From NCBI GenBank assembly GCA_025093985.1, contig JACAAK010000013.1, forward strand, positions 868,001-932,000: a stretch of DNA of 64,000 nucleotides, in the 5' to 3' direction. Made by a program: the position numbers and the translations under genes. Under the pieces are notes generated by a model. It was not told the origin of the DNA. It saw nothing but the letters and a program-made list of their open reading frames with translations, and ran no database searches. The DNA is from Calvatia gigantea (lineage: Eukaryota; Basidiomycota; Agaricomycetes; Agaricales; Lycoperdaceae). The stretch's first letter is position 1; each line of letters begins with the position of its first letter. Shown piece by piece: positions 11,852-24,900 of the stretch.

Positions 11852-13667
11852 ATGAGTTCTCCAGCTGGTCGAGAAGCCCATGGGGTGCCTGATGCAGTCC
11901 TCCGCCGGCGTCTCTTCATTCAGTTATTAGTTTTCCTCATCCTCGAATTCGCCTTCGTCTCCCTTGCCATAGCATGCGTTTTTCACCCGATTCTCTGCAA
12001 TCTTCCCGTGCCTTCTACACAAGCAAAAGCTGGACTCACCGTCGTCTTCATTATCTGGCACACGCTCGCCACAATGAATGCTTCGAATATCGTTCTGCAT
12101 GGTTTCAGCAGTGAATGGTATATTCGCTTTCGAAAGAGGCTGCTCTAATACCAGGATGACACTGATCGCGTTTCAACAATAACTTCTGGAATTTTCACTT
12201 CCTTCAAATACTTCTGGTCCCCGGACGCGAGCATCACTTATCGACTCTCGTTTTTGGCTTTGTGGGCGCTGGTCGCGCTTGGGAGCATTGGGCCGGGAAC
12301 GATAAACCTGGACGATGTGCCTTCATTCTCTCCTACCAAAATCAATGTAACCAATTTCACTGTCACTGGAGGTGACACCGATGATCCCGTTCTCCTAAAC
12401 CCGGTTGTGCGAAGTAGTCTAGTCGTTGATCTCGAACAACGGATGCAGTCACCTTTCGGATTCAACACGCAAGAAAACATGATCGTTGGCTGGCCAAACA
12501 GTCTCAACAAGTAATCTGTCCGGCGACCTCGTTTTTCGAAGTGACGTGTTGGCTTTCAACATGACCTGCTGGTGGGAGCGTCCTTCAGTGAATACTACCA
12601 TCTGGCAGACGACATGGTCCGCAGGTGGCTACGTCTGGTATCCATGGGACACTCCTCTCCCAGATACCGAATTTTCGGGGGGTGAGTTTTGCCTTCTCTT
12701 TCCGCGTTGCCCATTTCCCCCTTCCCACCCCTTAAATTTTGACTGATATGGTGATTCGTTGGCTGATGATGATGGTAGGCTTGATGACGATGTACCGGTT
12801 TGCTATCGACCAAGCCATGGCTCACGACCACCCTACATCAGTTGATTACCCTGATCCTATCAACGCCGCGGCTCCTCCCCTGGGGATGTCCGGTTACATC
12901 TTCTTTGGCGAAAATAGTTCGATTGCTGGCGTTGAAAGTGATGCTGGTCACAACAACAAGACGCATAGGGCGCTGAATCTGGACGGGTTGCCAACACTAT
13001 ACAACCCAAATGGATTCAATTTTACAGACATTGGCAACGCAACGGGACACTTTCCGAACACCCCTTGCGACTTTCTTACTTTGTGATCCGCAAGCTAGGA
13101 TTATGGATGGGGAGGTGTTGCTTTCCCAACGGGATAACAATCTCACCGTGAGTTCTGTTACTCCGGTTGCGGATGGCGGGAAACCGATGGTTGGGAATAT
13201 TTCTCCGGATACGGCAAATGTAGTACTGGGGTTGATCTTGATGGATGCGTTGGAGAATGATGATGATACTGCTTCATTCAGAATTGGCGTGAGCGCGACA
13301 GAGGTGTTCCTTGACAGCTCTAAGCAGGCGCTCCCTCTCGCGGACATCCAGAAGAATCTCACAAAATTCTTAAACTCCGCCGCAAAAGCCCTTTCGTCAT
13401 ACATTCGGGACTACGATGAAGACCCCGGGTCGACGGAACTCGCCATTGTTTCTCGTCGAAGTGGGTGGTGCGGTACAGAGTCCGAAAATGGCACTCGTGG
13501 CCAACATTGGACTTCTAAGCCCAACGATTGCACTGGTTGTTTTGGTGACGGCCGTGTTGCTTGTTGAATTTTTCTGGATCAGGGTGTGGGAGGTACCTGG
13601 CTTCAAGCTGGAAAGCTTGATCAAGTATGGACAAGCAGGTCGCAAAGCAGCCGAGAAAAAAGAGTGA
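11852..13667 (+). pseudogene. Membrane-family copy 2, decayed
   Basis: Paralogue of the intact gene at 3549-4940. Two N-terminal helices (LLVFLILEFAFVSLAIACVF; GLTVVFIIWHTLA), the SSEWYIRFRKR loop, a third helix, N-glycosylation-type NxT sites, FLLCDPQARIMDGEVLL and a C-terminal helix (PTIALVVLVTAVLLVEFFWI) occur in the same order. The frame is broken by an in-frame TAA near 12147 (just after the RFRKR loop) and by frame changes near 12490-12515, 13060 and 13450. A normal intron appears at about 12680-12775 (gtgag...ggtag). The lesions make a full-length product unlikely. Confidence 0.7.
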
Positions 13668-13748
13668 GTCGATTCCACATACTGGAGGATTGACAAAAGC
13701 AGGGACTGACTGTTAAGTAGTGGCGTCGTTTCCGATCTAACGACGGCG

Positions 13749-15405
13749 GTGGCAGTGAAGGGATCGTTCCAAAGGCCAAGCCTGCGCAACCTATTCTTCG
13801 GCCTCCTCACTTTCACCATTTTAGAGCTAGCTTTCACGATATTAGCCTTCAGTTGTATATCCAACCCAATATTCGTCTCCATCCCCATCTCCGCAAGCTA
13901 TGTAAGAGGCGGTTTCACCATCCTTTCCATCCTCTGGCACACTCTCGCGCTGTTTCTTCTCTCCGGAGCGACCGCCTTTGCAGTTCAGCAGCGAATGGTC
14001 TCTTCAGCGCAATAGGGAAAAGTCTATCACCCCAGGCGAAACGGATTGTGTGTCAAGGGTAACGTCTGGTGGACCAGACCGCGCGAGGTATTTCTTTTTC
14101 TCGAAGAAACCGAGCCTTACCTTCCGCGTGGCTTTTATGTTGTCGATTATGATGGTGCTGTTAAACTCGTTTGCGCCGGGATCGGTATCCGTGGACAAGA
14201 CTCGGCGCGATACACGAATGCAAGTTAATAGTCGCCGATTTAAAAAATGTGACTTCGAACCAGGACGATGGGAATTTGGATTTTTTGACGGATAGGACTT
14301 TTACTCTGGCGATGATGGAACATCATGAGGATACGGTGTTTCGGTATGAGGTCGAGCCCGGTTGGGTGGTACCGTGGGTGGACAAGGACTTCAGGTGGAT
14401 GCTTCTGTGGTGGGGGATATCGAGTATCCGACTGATGTGGTCCGGTTTAACCATAGCTGTAAGTGGGTGCTTCCAGAAGTGAAGCCGGGAAAGGAGGATA
14501 CGAAGTGGATTGTGGAAGGGCAGAGTTGGGAGTTGTGGGATGAGCCTCTGGAAGATCAGTTATATCGCGGAGGTAAGGAGATCCTATCGAGTGCCTTAAC
14601 TCATTGGCTCAGTGTGCATCAGGGATTCTGCCAATGTATCGTTATTTGGATGTTCAACCGGACGCGAAGACGGCATACCTATTCATTGGGACGAACGATT
14701 CTCTACCGGTTGGAAAACATAAAGCCGCCCTCAATCTTAATAACTTACCCACCCTCTTTCACCCATCCGGATTGGTTAATCAACAATTCCGATACAGGGA
14801 ACTTCACTTTGGTCCAGCACCATTATCCTACGATCCTAGTATGCGACCCGCAAGTCCAAGTCTCTGGTGGGCGTGCACGATTATCCGCCACGGGCCAACT
14901 TCGTACCAGTCCATTCCGGTGACGAACCGATGGGCAACTTTCCCCTCGAAGCGGTCAACACGATCTTCACGCGTTCGCCCCTGGAGACGCTCGACACCGG
15001 AGATGACACATTTGAAGTGTGGGTAACGATTCTCTCAGCTCGTGTCTTTCTGAGCAACACGTCGCTCGAGTTTGATAATTTCGCACATGGTGTCCCGTTA
15101 CACTGACCTCAGTACCATCAACGCTAACCTGGATGGGATGTTACTTTCGGCTGCTAAAGCGTTCACGGATGGGCTTCACATGGATGAAGCGGATCAGTCG
15201 AAGATCGCAGCGTCGACGAATGTTGGTTATGGGGATGGGACAAGTGGAACAGTTAGCTCTGGTGGGCACCCGTTCGCTTGCGATTCACATCGATGGTGCT
15301 TTGGATTCTTGTGGTGTTTGCCTTTGGGTGGTTGGTGTTTTTGATTGCGAGGGGAGAAGGTGTGGCTTTCACTCTGAGAAATTTGATGGAGGTACTGTCC
15401 GATGA
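13749..15405 (+). pseudogene. Membrane-family copy 3, decayed
   Basis: Third paralogue, directly downstream of copy 2 in the same orientation. It retains the N-terminal helices (LLTFTILELAFTILAFSCIS; FTILSILWHTLALFLLSGAT), a third helix, W-rich ectodomain text matching copy 2 (WELWDEPLEDQLYRGG against WYPWDTPLPDTEFSGG), the LVCDPQVQVSGGRARLSATG motif and a hydrophobic C-terminus. Several frame changes (near 13985, 14210, 14370 and 14870, and towards the end) break it. The tandem arrangement suggests local duplication followed by decay. Confidence 0.65.
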
Positions 15406-15744
15406 GTATGTTCTTTGCGTGTTTCAGGGATTCTAGGGTGCTGATCAGGCTTTGACCAGGGGTCCGTTCCTTGAGCTTTATGGACGTTTAAAAGCGTAAT
15501 ACGTGTGGTTATACATACCCGCGCTGTATACCCTGGTGATTAAGAAGGTAGATCTCTTAGGCCGAGTAAAATAGTGAGGCCGTGGTTAATTTCGTAAGAA
15601 AATTTGGGCGGTTATCTTGAAAAAACGGTGATTCATGAATCACTATATAAAAGTGTTGTACATTGTAAACCTAGAAAATATGATGCCCTAGATTGTTGAC
15701 GTTAGAACTGAACAAAAGTTGTTGTCGAACGGGGAAGACTTACA
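15406..15744. other. Intergenic
   Basis: AT-richer stretch between convergent gene remnants; no gene or RNA seen. Confidence 0.4.
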
Positions 15745-16471
15745 TCAGAAGACGTCTCCAAGAATCCCTTTAACTCGTTTGATCATCTCATCATCTCTGT
15801 CCTCGGGGGCTCCGTTTCTCGCCTCAAGAACCAATCCAACAAGATTCTGCAAAACCGGTGGAAGATCCTGGACATCTCCCACCGGTTGTCTCAAATGGGT
15901 CGTCACGCCATCATAACCTTGTACACTCGTTTCCTTGTAACCATCCCGATACTCGGACAAAATGGACTGAGCGCCCGGAAGCAATATCCTGTCGATGGGG
16001 CGGCTAGTGGTGGGCTGTTCAACGACCCATGTGTTTCTAAACCTGCCAGTCGGTGGCAGGTCCTTTGTTTGTTCTGCCAGCTCGACGAGTCCTGCGAAGT
16101 CCGCATCCTTCACGAGGAGGACTTTCCCGGCAGCGTCGACCGCTAATTGAGCTGGAGAGTCAAACAGAGGCGAGGGTGAAGCCTTCTGGCTCTACTGGGG
16201 CGTTTCGTAGAACCACGAGCCGGAGAGCGGACCACTCCGGGGTAAATGAGTCTGGATAAGGAATAGCACGAGAGTGCCAGCCCGCCAATGACGTTGACAT
16301 GTTGTGAAACCGGTGGTTGTAGAAGGATGCTGGTGAGACGACGTTGAGGATGACGAAGACGAGAGCTGCGACTGAAAAGTAGAACTACTATGTTGCGTAG
16401 CATCTGAAGAGAGGACGGAGAGGAGCCATATGGTCTCTGGTGGTTATCACAGCGTCCAGTGACTTCGATGC
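15745..16471 (-). pseudogene. Unrecognised gene with Arg/Ser-rich N-terminus, frameshifted
   Basis: The minus strand has a conserved-looking frame of 122 codons ending at 15745 (LPPTGRFRNTWVVEQPTTSR; RILLPGAQSILSEYRDGYKE; a basic/acidic C-terminus DRDDEMIKRVKGILGDVF). It extends upstream as SALRLVVLRNAPVEPEGFTL only if one base is ignored at about 16160-16164, where TCTGTTTGAC gives a TGA. Upstream sequence offers an N-terminus rich in Arg, Ser and Leu that could be a mitochondrial presequence, but this is inference. I do not recognise the family. One indel suggests a recent pseudogene or an assembly error. Confidence 0.45.
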
Positions 16472-16763
16472 CATGTGCGTAGTGGCTTCTCAAAATGTGG
16501 CTGTGTATCACGTGATCCAGTCTGGAGGTCGATGCCCAAAATCAGAAAATCGATGTACAGACGCGATTCACATATGTATTTTGAAACACTACATACATGA
16601 CCGTGTGAATCCAACTTGTGCCAGCACGGGTAGCGATGGTCACATCTTCTTTACCCCTATAAACAGCGTTTGTGAGCATAATTTACTTCCCTTAATTACG
16701 TCACAACTCAAATGTATCATAGACTTGCATCAGAAGTCACAAGTGCCCTTCAGGGGTCCTGAT
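16472..16763. other. Short intergenic region
   Basis: Separates the divergent minus-strand gene from FunK1 D. No motif is identified with confidence. Confidence 0.3.
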
Positions 16764-19062
16764 ATGCTCGCCATCGAGTCTGTCGAAGCGGAAGTCCTTC
16801 TTTCTGCATTCCTCGGAAGGGTAGTGAGGAATAAATCACTTCGTAAAGCAGATGCCCTGGAATTGCTTAAGCGGGAGATTGCAGCAGTGGTACAGGACGG
16901 TGAGGTCCTGAATGCCTTGAGTCGCTAGTACGTCTCCACTCTGTCTTGAAACCTGTACAGTCCATAATACCATTGCGATTAGCAAGGAGGCTGGCACCAG
17001 ACCAGGGAGTTGCGAAAAGGATGGTTATGGGCCTGTTAATCCAATTGTGTAACAAGACGCTCGACGTACTTCAGGGCAAGTCAGTTCGGCCCAACCTGGA
17101 TAGGATTCTGAAGAAGCAACCCCAACAAATTGAATTCCTTCGCTACGACAACATTTATTTGAGTTATGACTGGAATGTGGATGGAAAACGCGAGCTCGCT
17201 CCTATAAACCCCGACATTCTCCTTACATTTAAGGACGCCATCAGCGAATACAGAAACAGTCAGGAAGCTATCAAGCTTAAACGCACTGGGGACAACTCTC
17301 CCTTCGATTCCGGTGACGTTCCCCAGAGCAACCGCGCAGATACGAAAGCCACCAGCAAAATCAGGTTGAGAGACGTCCTTACATGTGTTGAAGTTAAGTG
17401 GCGGCGGGCACCTAAGCAGGACCCCAGTGCGTCACAGATCCATGACAGTAAAGCAGGATCCTCCGATGGTGAGTACTCTTATTGATAGTCTACATCATTC
17501 GGAACTAAAGGGCGGTGGTCAAAGGTTATGTAGAGAGACACTTAGACCAAGACGAACAGCAACAGATAATTTTGAATTCATTGTCGGATGAGGGGGGAAC
17601 GTCTGGCTCGGAACGGTCAAGTGGACACCACAAGCAACTTGGGCAGTATGCCGCCCACTTGCTCTCCCGGGGTATTTACGCAACCCATTGTATTGGGATC
17701 AAGCTTGACTGTGCGTTTTATACTTTGAAAGTTTTAACCTATTTTGTGATAGTCCCCCACCAGACGACACTGTGCAGTTTTGTTGGTTTGACCGACAAAA
17801 TGTTATTGCGACTAGGGAAGTTCAACATTTTCAGCAATTTTCCTTTGTTCGTCGCATTCATCACTACTCTCTCCCGGTTCTCCCTTGAGGATTGGGGGAT
17901 TGAGGAACAGTTCTATCCAAAGGGGGACCGAATCGAAGCAACAATTGGCGGAGCTTCCTGCGCCTTGACGATCCGAATCGACACGACGACCAAGCCACTC
18001 TGTCATCGCGTATGTCTGCTTGGTCGGGGAACGATGGTCCTTAGAGGTGATATTATTGACGATGACACTGTAATGGCACCGGTTGCTGTCAAATTGTCAT
18101 ACCCAGAGATCGGGCGCATCCCTGAGCCCGAGTTTATACGCCTCGCAAGGGAACGCAAACGCAAGTAAACTTCAAGAGCATTTACCTCTTGTCTACTTGT
18201 GGGATAATCTTCCATACGTGACAGGCACGATTCGTGAGCACCTCCAACGCGGTGAGAAAGAGCAAGCACGCCAGCGTCGCATCATTGTTTTTGAGCTCCT
18301 CGAGAGCTTCTCGTCCCTCAACAATAGTAACGATGTTGGTTTCGCATGGGCAGATTGTGTGTTCGGTGAGGTTTTACGTTTACCCGAGAGCACTTTCGGG
18401 ATTAACATAATTCTAATATCTGCCTAGTCCACCGCGAGATGTGGGAGGCCGGTTTTGAACATGGGGACTTAAGCCTCAGTAATCTAATGTGCCGCCGGAA
18501 ACAGGGGGAAATCGTCGGCATCCTGGCAGACTGGGACCTTGCCACCATGCGAGGTCCTGGTCAAGATGTAGTCATCGGGGGTGGAAATCAGCGCACGGGG
18601 ACGACCCCCTTCGCGGCCCTGGACATGATTGACCGCAAGCCACGACGACGCAGGTATAGGCATGACCTGGAGTCCTTTGGCTGGACCCTCGGATACAAGT
18701 GCCTCGACCTTGACCACCCGGATAATTTAGAACCAATTCGCAGGTGGCACGGTTTTGAGACAGCTGTGGCCGAGAGAGAGCTGTTCATACGTGAGATGTG
18801 GAGATATAAAATCCGTCCAGGGTTCGAGGACCTCTACCGATTCGCGGAGATGTTCCTGTCATGGCTGGTTTACGAAGTCGCAGGCAGGCGGCCAATTGCA
18901 CGGTTCCCGTCTATCACCCCGGGTGACACAATGATTGAGTTTTCCGACCTGCGCCGGGAGCGTCAAATGTCAAGCTGGCCTCCACAAGTAAAAGATGACT
19001 GGAAGGAACCGAGCGAGAAGACAGACTTGTTAAGGCATTGTGAGAGCTTTGTCATATGTTAA
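16764..19062 (+). pseudogene. FunK1-type protein kinase D, two frameshifts
   Basis: Multi-exon gene with the same exon plan as the four other FunK1 genes here. Exon 1 starts MLAIESVEAEVLLSAFLGRV. Exon 2 carries LRYDNIYLSYDW and INPDILLTFKDAI, ending at a gtgagt donor (17467). Exon 3 has LGQYAAHLLSRG. Exon 4 has FCWFDRQNVI, SRFSLEDWGIEE and LGRGTMVLRG, and the last exon has the catalytic loop HGDLSLSNLM and the metal-binding DWDL (in place of DFG). The frame changes at about 17815 (between FDRQ and the NIFSNF segment) and near 18155-18165 (before LQEHLPLVYLWDNL), positions where the other copies read through. FunK1 kinases are a fungal eukaryotic-kinase-like family of unknown substrates. This copy lies just outside the palindrome and is the most diverged of the five. 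Confidence 0.75.
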
Positions 19063-19229
19063 TGGCATGAAAAAATGCTCAGATCGCGTATGTGCTATAT
19101 CAGCGTAAATGGATAGGGAAAACATATAGTAACGGTCATATGATGAACACAAGAGCGAGGAGCAAGTGGAGCACGCGTGATAATGCCAGGGTCCAAGCCG
19201 ACACCAAACAGAAAAACAAAAGACGAGGA

Positions 19230-21354
19230 TCAAACCTCATCAAACCACTCCCAAGCCTCAACAAGTCCATCCGCAAACTTATTCACCACAACCCACGTCG
19301 GCAAGATCGACAATGCTTCCTCCAATGCCGGGATCTTTGTGCTCCTAAACCCTCCCTTGGTGGGATTCCCGCCTTGCCCAAGCGCCCCAGCGCTGGCACT
19401 CGCAAACTCCGCCCACTCACACGCGACGTGCCCCCTCAATCCCTCACCAAGCCCCATGTAATCCCTCCATTCAATGTTCACAACGAAAACCTTGTCCCAG
19501 TCACGACTCCAGAGCCGCACTTCACTGATACCCTCTTCTTGAATTCCGTCGTACGGTTGTATGCATATGACGGACCCGGAGACGGTATGCCTGACGATAG
19601 GTAGGTTGTCGAAGTAGATCCGACAATTGCGTGTGTTCTTGCCTCGGATCGCTATCTCAGCAGAGATGGGCGATATACGCGTTACTTCGGCGCGGAAGAA
19701 ATCGGTTTGATCCAGATTGTTGTCACGTTGGGTTTTGGGAGCACTACCGGGTTGGGAGATCATACCATACCCAAAAGACCCGATTTGACGTGGCTTTTGT
19801 AGTAGTCGATCTGCTTGTTGGTAGAGCTTGGGAGCTTGGGAACGACATCGCTCCTGAGGTATTCGGGTGCACCGTATAGCGAAGTGACAGCGTTCCTGAT
19901 GACGCCGGGGGTGGTATCATGAATCTTGCTGACGTCGTATGCCTGAGAAGCGTTAGGGAAGGAGCGGATGGACGTGACAGCACCCTCGAGCTGGACGGTC
20001 TGTTGGAAGTAGATCTTGAGCGGGGTCTCGGTATCGAAGGGGAACGCCCAGAGTATAGCCCACAGCGTGAATACGATGAAGAAAAGCATAAGAAACCATC
20101 CAACGCCCTTATAGAGCTTGAAGCTGAACGGCGCCAGGGGTAAAACCAGGAGGAAACCGACGAGGGAAGCAGAAGCATCGACTACAACGAGAATTAAGCT
20201 GACCGAACACAATCGATGATTGCTGAAACTTACCAGCAGCTTTACTATTACCATCGGCCAAAGTCTGGCTCGTAGCATCAAGCAACATGTTCGCAATATG
20301 GGCTGCCATGATTACGGGCACAGGAACTGCAAGCACGAATTGCAACAACCACCACCCCACCTTATCACCCTCTTTCTCTCCACGCTCCTTCCTCATCTCA
20401 CATTCATCGCCGTACAGTCCTTGGGATCCATTATGCTCGTTATCCTGATCGCGAGTCAATGGTGTGCGTTCCGTAGGTTCACGATGACGACGTGGGCGGG
20501 ACCTAGAGCCCGAGCTAGAGCTGGAACTAGAACTGGAGCTAGACCTAAAACTGGAGCGAGACCTGGATCTAAGCTGAGAGTGGGATTTGATTTTAGACAT
20601 GTTTTGGAATTCGAACATGGTTTCGAGGGGTGCGAGTCCACAGGTGACCCATAAACTGACACTCCAGTATGTGAGGAGGTATAAACTGCCAATCTGAGCC
20701 TTCCAGATCACGATTGTAGCCAATAGGAGGAGAATCCAAGAGAGGGCATAAGATTGAAGAAGCACGGTTTCCTTTTGGTTCTCGGCGCATGATTCGGTTT
20801 CGTCGTTAGAGTTGGAGGCGGGGAGGTCAGATGTGATGGTCCATGTGAATGTGACGAAGCTAACGACGGTGAGGCAAAACAGGACGATATATAGGCTGGA
20901 GTACATGATCTACGTGAAAACTATTAGTGACACCTGTGAGGGAAGGATAAATGGAGGACATACGTAAGGATTGGCTTTCACGAAGATGAGATTAAGCAGG
21001 GCCTGGGCGCCAATTGTTACAACTATCGCGACCCAGAATTTAGCCCACCGCCATATCAAACGGAAGTCGGTGAAGATGCGAGTGAGCAACGATGGGTGGT
21101 GGTGGTCCGGGTATTGCGATCCTTCACGACGTTTGCGAGCGGCTTTGATGACGGCATCAATGAAGAAAAGACTGGCTAGGATGATCGGGCCGAGAATAAG
21201 GAAGAGAATGTTGAAGATATACAACGTCTCCAATCGGAATAGAACAAGCTGGGAGGACATCTGTCCAGAAGACGAGGAAGAGAATGAGAAAGTAAGTGAA
21301 CACGGTGACAGCGGTAACTGGGCCCTTGCTGAATGAAAGGACGCCCAGCCGCAT
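19230..21354 (-). pseudogene. Vacuolar membrane protease (M28, Pff1-like), peptidase domain deleted
   Basis: On the minus strand the gene begins at ATG 21354 with an N-terminal helix (AVTVFTYFLILFLVFW) as in fungal vacuolar membrane proteases. At about 21249 it jumps directly to the post-peptidase membrane domain (LVLFRLETLYIFNILFLILG), out of frame. Further helices, a Ser-rich loop near 20530-20590 and the C-terminal luminal domain follow (GKNTRNCRIYFDN; EVRLWSRDWDKVFVV; IPALEEALSILPTWVVV). The roughly 1 kb M28 domain present in the right copy is absent. A frame change near 19765-19775 is shared with the right copy, so it predates the duplication. The family normally encodes a zinc aminopeptidase-like enzyme of the vacuolar membrane. 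This copy cannot make it. Confidence 0.8.
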
Positions 21355-21934
21355 CGTCGGGTGAATGGAGAAGGAGGAAGAGTTGTGAATCCTACAACGT
21401 GCTGGTCGCGCACATATAAGCTCGCACGCACAGTCAATGACATCCGGAATGAACAACCGTTCCGAAATTACATCATCCCATAGATGCCGACGAAGCCGCA
21501 ATCACCCATCTTGATTCTTCAGCCATCCCGAACCTGTGGACATCCACATCTCTGCATCAGTCTTAGGCTTCGGAGACTGCTGCTGAGAGTCTCACAAACT
21601 GTAGCAACAGATTTTTATACGGCGCTATTCGGGGTGACCAGCTAGGGGTGCCCACCAAAGCTCGTGACAGTTTACATCTTTAGATGGCTGGGCGGGGTTT
21701 CGATCGCTAGAAAATACTGTTCCCCCCAAGAAATTGAACATTCCTGACCAGTGGCGACCCCATCCTAACTGCCGCATTGAGAGGAGACCACCCAAGACCA
21801 ACGCTACGACTGACTTTCTTAAACCGGTCTTGAGTTTCGTGGCAGGAGACGCGGCGACGATACAGTAGGTCCTCATTACGTTTCAGTTCAATTTAAAGAC
21901 AGTGTTTGTGTAAATTTCTAGTCCATAAATCCAT
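21355..21934. other. FunK1 A 3' flank and protease promoter region
   Basis: No gene. It contains a stretch of about 60 bp upstream of the protease start (about 21377-21440; minus-strand text gtgcgtgcgagcttatatgt) that recurs near 31625-31690 and 35685-35745. It also holds diverged 3' flank sequence shared with the other FunK1 genes. Confidence 0.5.
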
Positions 21935-24900
21935 TTATACTTTAGGGAACCACTTTTCGTAAAGGTCGGATGTGAAGTCCCAGATTTCTTTGTTACTCAT
22001 CTCTGGTCGTACCTGCTCCTCCTCGGTCTCAATGTCATCAAAGACCTCTTTGGAGAAGATGAAGCGCCTGTCAAAAGGGTCATGCGACATGGGCGTCGAG
22101 CCAAAGGTCTGACTCGAGGTCGGCCAGTGTTGTCCAACAGCGTCGCGGGTGAGGAAGTGGATCAGTCCACATGCAAATCTGTACAAGCGGCCATATCCTT
22201 TACGAGGTTTATATCTCTCCATCTTTCCTAGGAAGGCTTCTCTTGAATTAAGGGTTGTCTTCCTGTGATGCCACTCCCTAAGGACCGCAGCGTTTTTCTG
22301 ATGGTCAAGGCAGATGTAAACAAGGCACCAACCAGCAGACTCCAGATCATGACGGTATAGGCGATATCTTGTCTTGACTTCATCGTCCAGTAGATCGAGT
22401 GCAACAAAGGGGATCGTTCCCGTTCGCTGCGCCCCACCTCCATAAACTTCACCCTGGTCAGAGCCACGGTGGGTGGCGAGATCCCAGTCATTCAAGACCC
22501 CTACTATACGCTCATTACTGTTGTCGATCCACTTTGCGGAACATCAAGTTGTACATGCTAATGTCACCGTGCTCGTACTTTTTATTCCACATATCGCGAT
22601 GAGCTGTTGGTACCCATCAGCGTCTTTCAGCTTTCAAGGATAAAGTGGATTCTTACCAGAAACACAGTGCATCCAAACCATACGGACATCGTCGCTAGTC
22701 TGAAGGGATGTGATGTCGTCCAGTAATTCGAACACGATGATCCGACGAGTCCGAGATGGTCCTTTCGAGTCCAGACCCAAGCGTCCGCGAATGTCGTCGG
22801 TTGTCCAAGCGTCGTCGAAAACGTGATATATCTTCGGATAAAACTGTTTGTCGTCACCGTCGTTAGGGTAGAGGTTCCGCCCTTCACCAATGAACACTTG
22901 CTCAGGGACACGGCTAGATTCCGCATATGATATCTTGACAGCGACGGGCACACAGGAAGTGGCGTTGGCAATTTGAAAATGTCCCCGGAGGACCATAGTT
23001 CCCCGCCCGTGTAGAGTGATGCGATGGCAAAGCGGCTTCTGGGACATGTTAATCTCCAGCTGTTCACCGCCTGGAATAGGGACGTTGAGAATGTGACCCT
23101 CGCCAGGATAAAACTCTTCTTCAATCCCCCAGTCTTCAAGTGAAAACCGAGAGAGAGAAGCGATCAATGCAATGAAGAGTGTGAAATCCTCGAAAATGTC
23201 GAATTGGTCCGCGACAATGGAATTTTGTCGATCGAACCAGCAAATCTGCACTTTGTCATCTAGAACGCTACGTTACACCAGGAACGGGTCAACGACAAGG
23301 ATAACTCACAATTGATCTTTATTCCAATATTGTGCGTCACATAGGGCCCACGCGAAAGAAACTCGGCCGCATAATTGCCAAGTTGTAGAAGGTGAGCAGT
23401 TGACTTCTTTCCGTTCGCTTTGTCCCCCTCATTGGCTTTCTGAAGCTTCTGGGAAGAGGCACTTCGACTCGACCCCGACCGACTACACTTGCGAGATGCT
23501 GGTTTTGAAATTCGGTCAGAGATACACGAAATGATAATAAGATATGCGTACCACGGGAGGGCTGAGGGACGTTCAATTGGCTCGATTGAGACAGTGTGCC
23601 ATCGCGTCCTGTGCCATCGACGTTGCCAGTCGTCCGCTTCATTTCCACGCAACCGAGTACATTCTGGAACATGATCCTGGATTTCGCCTTGTTTTCTGGG
23701 CACTCGCTGGGATTGAAGTCGCACTTTTTCCCTGTCCGCTCCTTCTTGACGGCTGCTTGGTCATCCGGATAGTCCTGAATAGCGTCTTTCATCACGATCA
23801 GGATGTCGGGCTTGGCGCGCACAACCTTCAGTTCCCGTCCCGAGCGCAAACCATATCTCAAATGGAGAGTATCGTAGTGTATGAACTGGATCGGGAGCGT
23901 TTGGTTTTCTTTGAGGACTTCATCAAGCCTTTTCTTCAGCGGCGCCTCTTGTAGCACATCCACAATTTTGTTGAACAGTATAACTAAGGGCTTGTATAAG
24001 TCTTGCCCCTTACCATCAGCTTCCCAACTGGGAAAGACAAATATTAAGCAAATCTCGAGTCGTAAATATAAACGAGTTAGTGAGCTTACTACTCAGCCAA
24101 TGCGCTCTCCAGTTTGGCCAGTGTTCCTGACTCTTCAATTGCTTTGATGACACTTTCCCCGATAGCTTGACCGTTAGGGTTATTCTCCCTTGCTACCCTC
24201 TTGAAGAAATCAGATAAGAGTGTATCGACATCGACCAGGTCGACGCTATTCATATCGTGTGCGTGAACCCCTGGCGGTGTCTGTCACGAGCCTGTGTGTA
24301 CATTTTGAGCTGGAGTAAGAAGAAAAAAGTATACTCACTGACAGGTCTTTCAGGTGAGTAGTGCCAACAACCCAACGATCAACATTAATGAACGGCCATT
24401 CTGAAATTACATCATCAAATGGATGCTGACGAAGCCGCAAACACCCTCGAAAGGCCTCAGCCATCCCAAACCTGCAGCGTCCACGTTTTTGCATCGTATG
24501 TCATGTGCATCACTCACGGTCCTCAGCTTCGGAGGCTCCTGCCGATCTCACCACCCCGAGCAGCAACTCATTTTCCGACAGCACTTTTCGGGGTGACCAT
24601 ACCTCGCACACTTGGGCAGACTTATTTTGCGCAAAAGCTACTTAGACGATGGCCCTTATTCTTGTATAGACTTCCACTCTGAGCATGAAAATTGGGGGAA
24701 GACGTAATCAAGGAATATTTCTGCGGCTCCGAGGTCCGGAACAAGGGCCCAACATATTACGGGTTAGAATACCCCTCCTCAGGATTAAGCGTCGATCCGG
24801 CTTGCGACCTGCCTTGAGTTTTGTAAAATCCCACAGAACATGAATATATAATCTACCTAACATGACTGGGCAACCCCAAGACAATATTTACACAGGTCCA

